Positions 60,765-60,815 of a stretch of DNA of 60,815 nt are shown piece by piece. Source of the DNA: Actinobacteria bacterium casp-actino5 (GTDB lineage: Bacteria > Actinomycetota > Acidimicrobiia > Acidimicrobiales > Ilumatobacteraceae). The DNA is taken from assembly GCA_001510385.1 (NCBI GenBank), contig LFFE01000020.1:1-60815 (forward strand), written 5' to 3'. Below the pieces are notes generated by a model. It saw only the letters and a list, made by a program, of their open reading frames with translations, searched no databases and was not told where the DNA came from. A program made the position numbers and the translations under genes. Each line of letters begins with the position of its first letter. The stretch's first letter is position 1.

Positions 60765-60815
60765 AAACGTAACGGTTTCAGAGATCCGGTCAGCGGTGGT
60801 GACCTGGGCGTTTCA

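Noticed and set aside
60765-60815. Gene at the right edge
   Set aside because: Only 51 bp after attR, too short to support any call.

Overview
The window looks like a chromosomal segment of a high-GC actinobacterium, most likely an Acidimicrobiia-type lineage. The support is indirect: a mycofactocin maturation pair (mftE-mftF), a mycothiol-dependent nitroreductase-like protein, an F420-type LLM oxidoreductase, a DUF4916 NUDIX protein, several acyl-CoA enzymes, many GTG/TTG starts, ATGA/GTGA stop-start overlaps and promoters placed for leaderless transcripts. No taxonomic marker gene is present, so the exact placement is inference.

Positions 1-50,240 are ordinary, densely packed chromosome. 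It starts inside an acyl-CoA dehydrogenase and continues with the RNA helicase HrpA, enoyl-CoA hydratases, NhaA, an OsmC-beta-glucosidase pair, a UNG-YihY pair, a PLP desulfhydrase-ROK kinase pair, mftE-mftF with an alanine-racemase-like protein, a Nei/Fpg-like glycosylase, a FtsX/ATPase ABC exporter, a sulfite-oxidase-like molybdoenzyme, a secreted cysteine-repeat protein, an MFS exporter, and a lacZ-galT-galK operon that feeds lactose/galactosides into the Leloir pathway. Oddities here include a nitronate monooxygenase C-terminal half joined to a signal peptide, a 15-bp hairpin that hides the ribosome binding site and start codon of the secreted repeat protein, and three tandem 14-mers upstream of lacZ.

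Positions 50,271-60,764 are an integrative element of about 10.4 kb inserted in the 3' half of tRNA-Arg(CCU). It is bounded by a 48-bp perfect direct repeat (attL inside the intact tRNA, attR at 60,717-60,764). Near-identical 20-bp sequences lie just inside both ends and look like integrase arm sites. From left to right it carries a tyrosine integrase, a MerR-type excisionase and a small HTH protein in one leftward, overlapping operon with a palindromic operator. Next comes a leftward four-gene restriction operon (hsdR-hsdS-hsdM plus a PD-(D/E)XK-RAMA protein), then a rightward two-TM SHOCT protein. The right end holds a compact 193-aa reverse transcriptase preceded by about 430 bp of apparently non-coding DNA.

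The reverse transcriptase locus is the best candidate for an undescribed system. Its upstream region holds three to four copies of the hairpin GATAGCAACTATC (one with a U-G wobble in the stem), other strong hairpins, and no convincing gene. The 440 bp downstream of the enzyme is a run of nested hairpins. The arrangement resembles retrons and other defence reverse transcriptases that use an adjacent non-coding RNA, but the enzyme has no extra domain, an YCDN instead of YxDD active-site box, and no retron or DGR hallmark that I could identify. It shares the element with a restriction system, which fits a defence cargo role.
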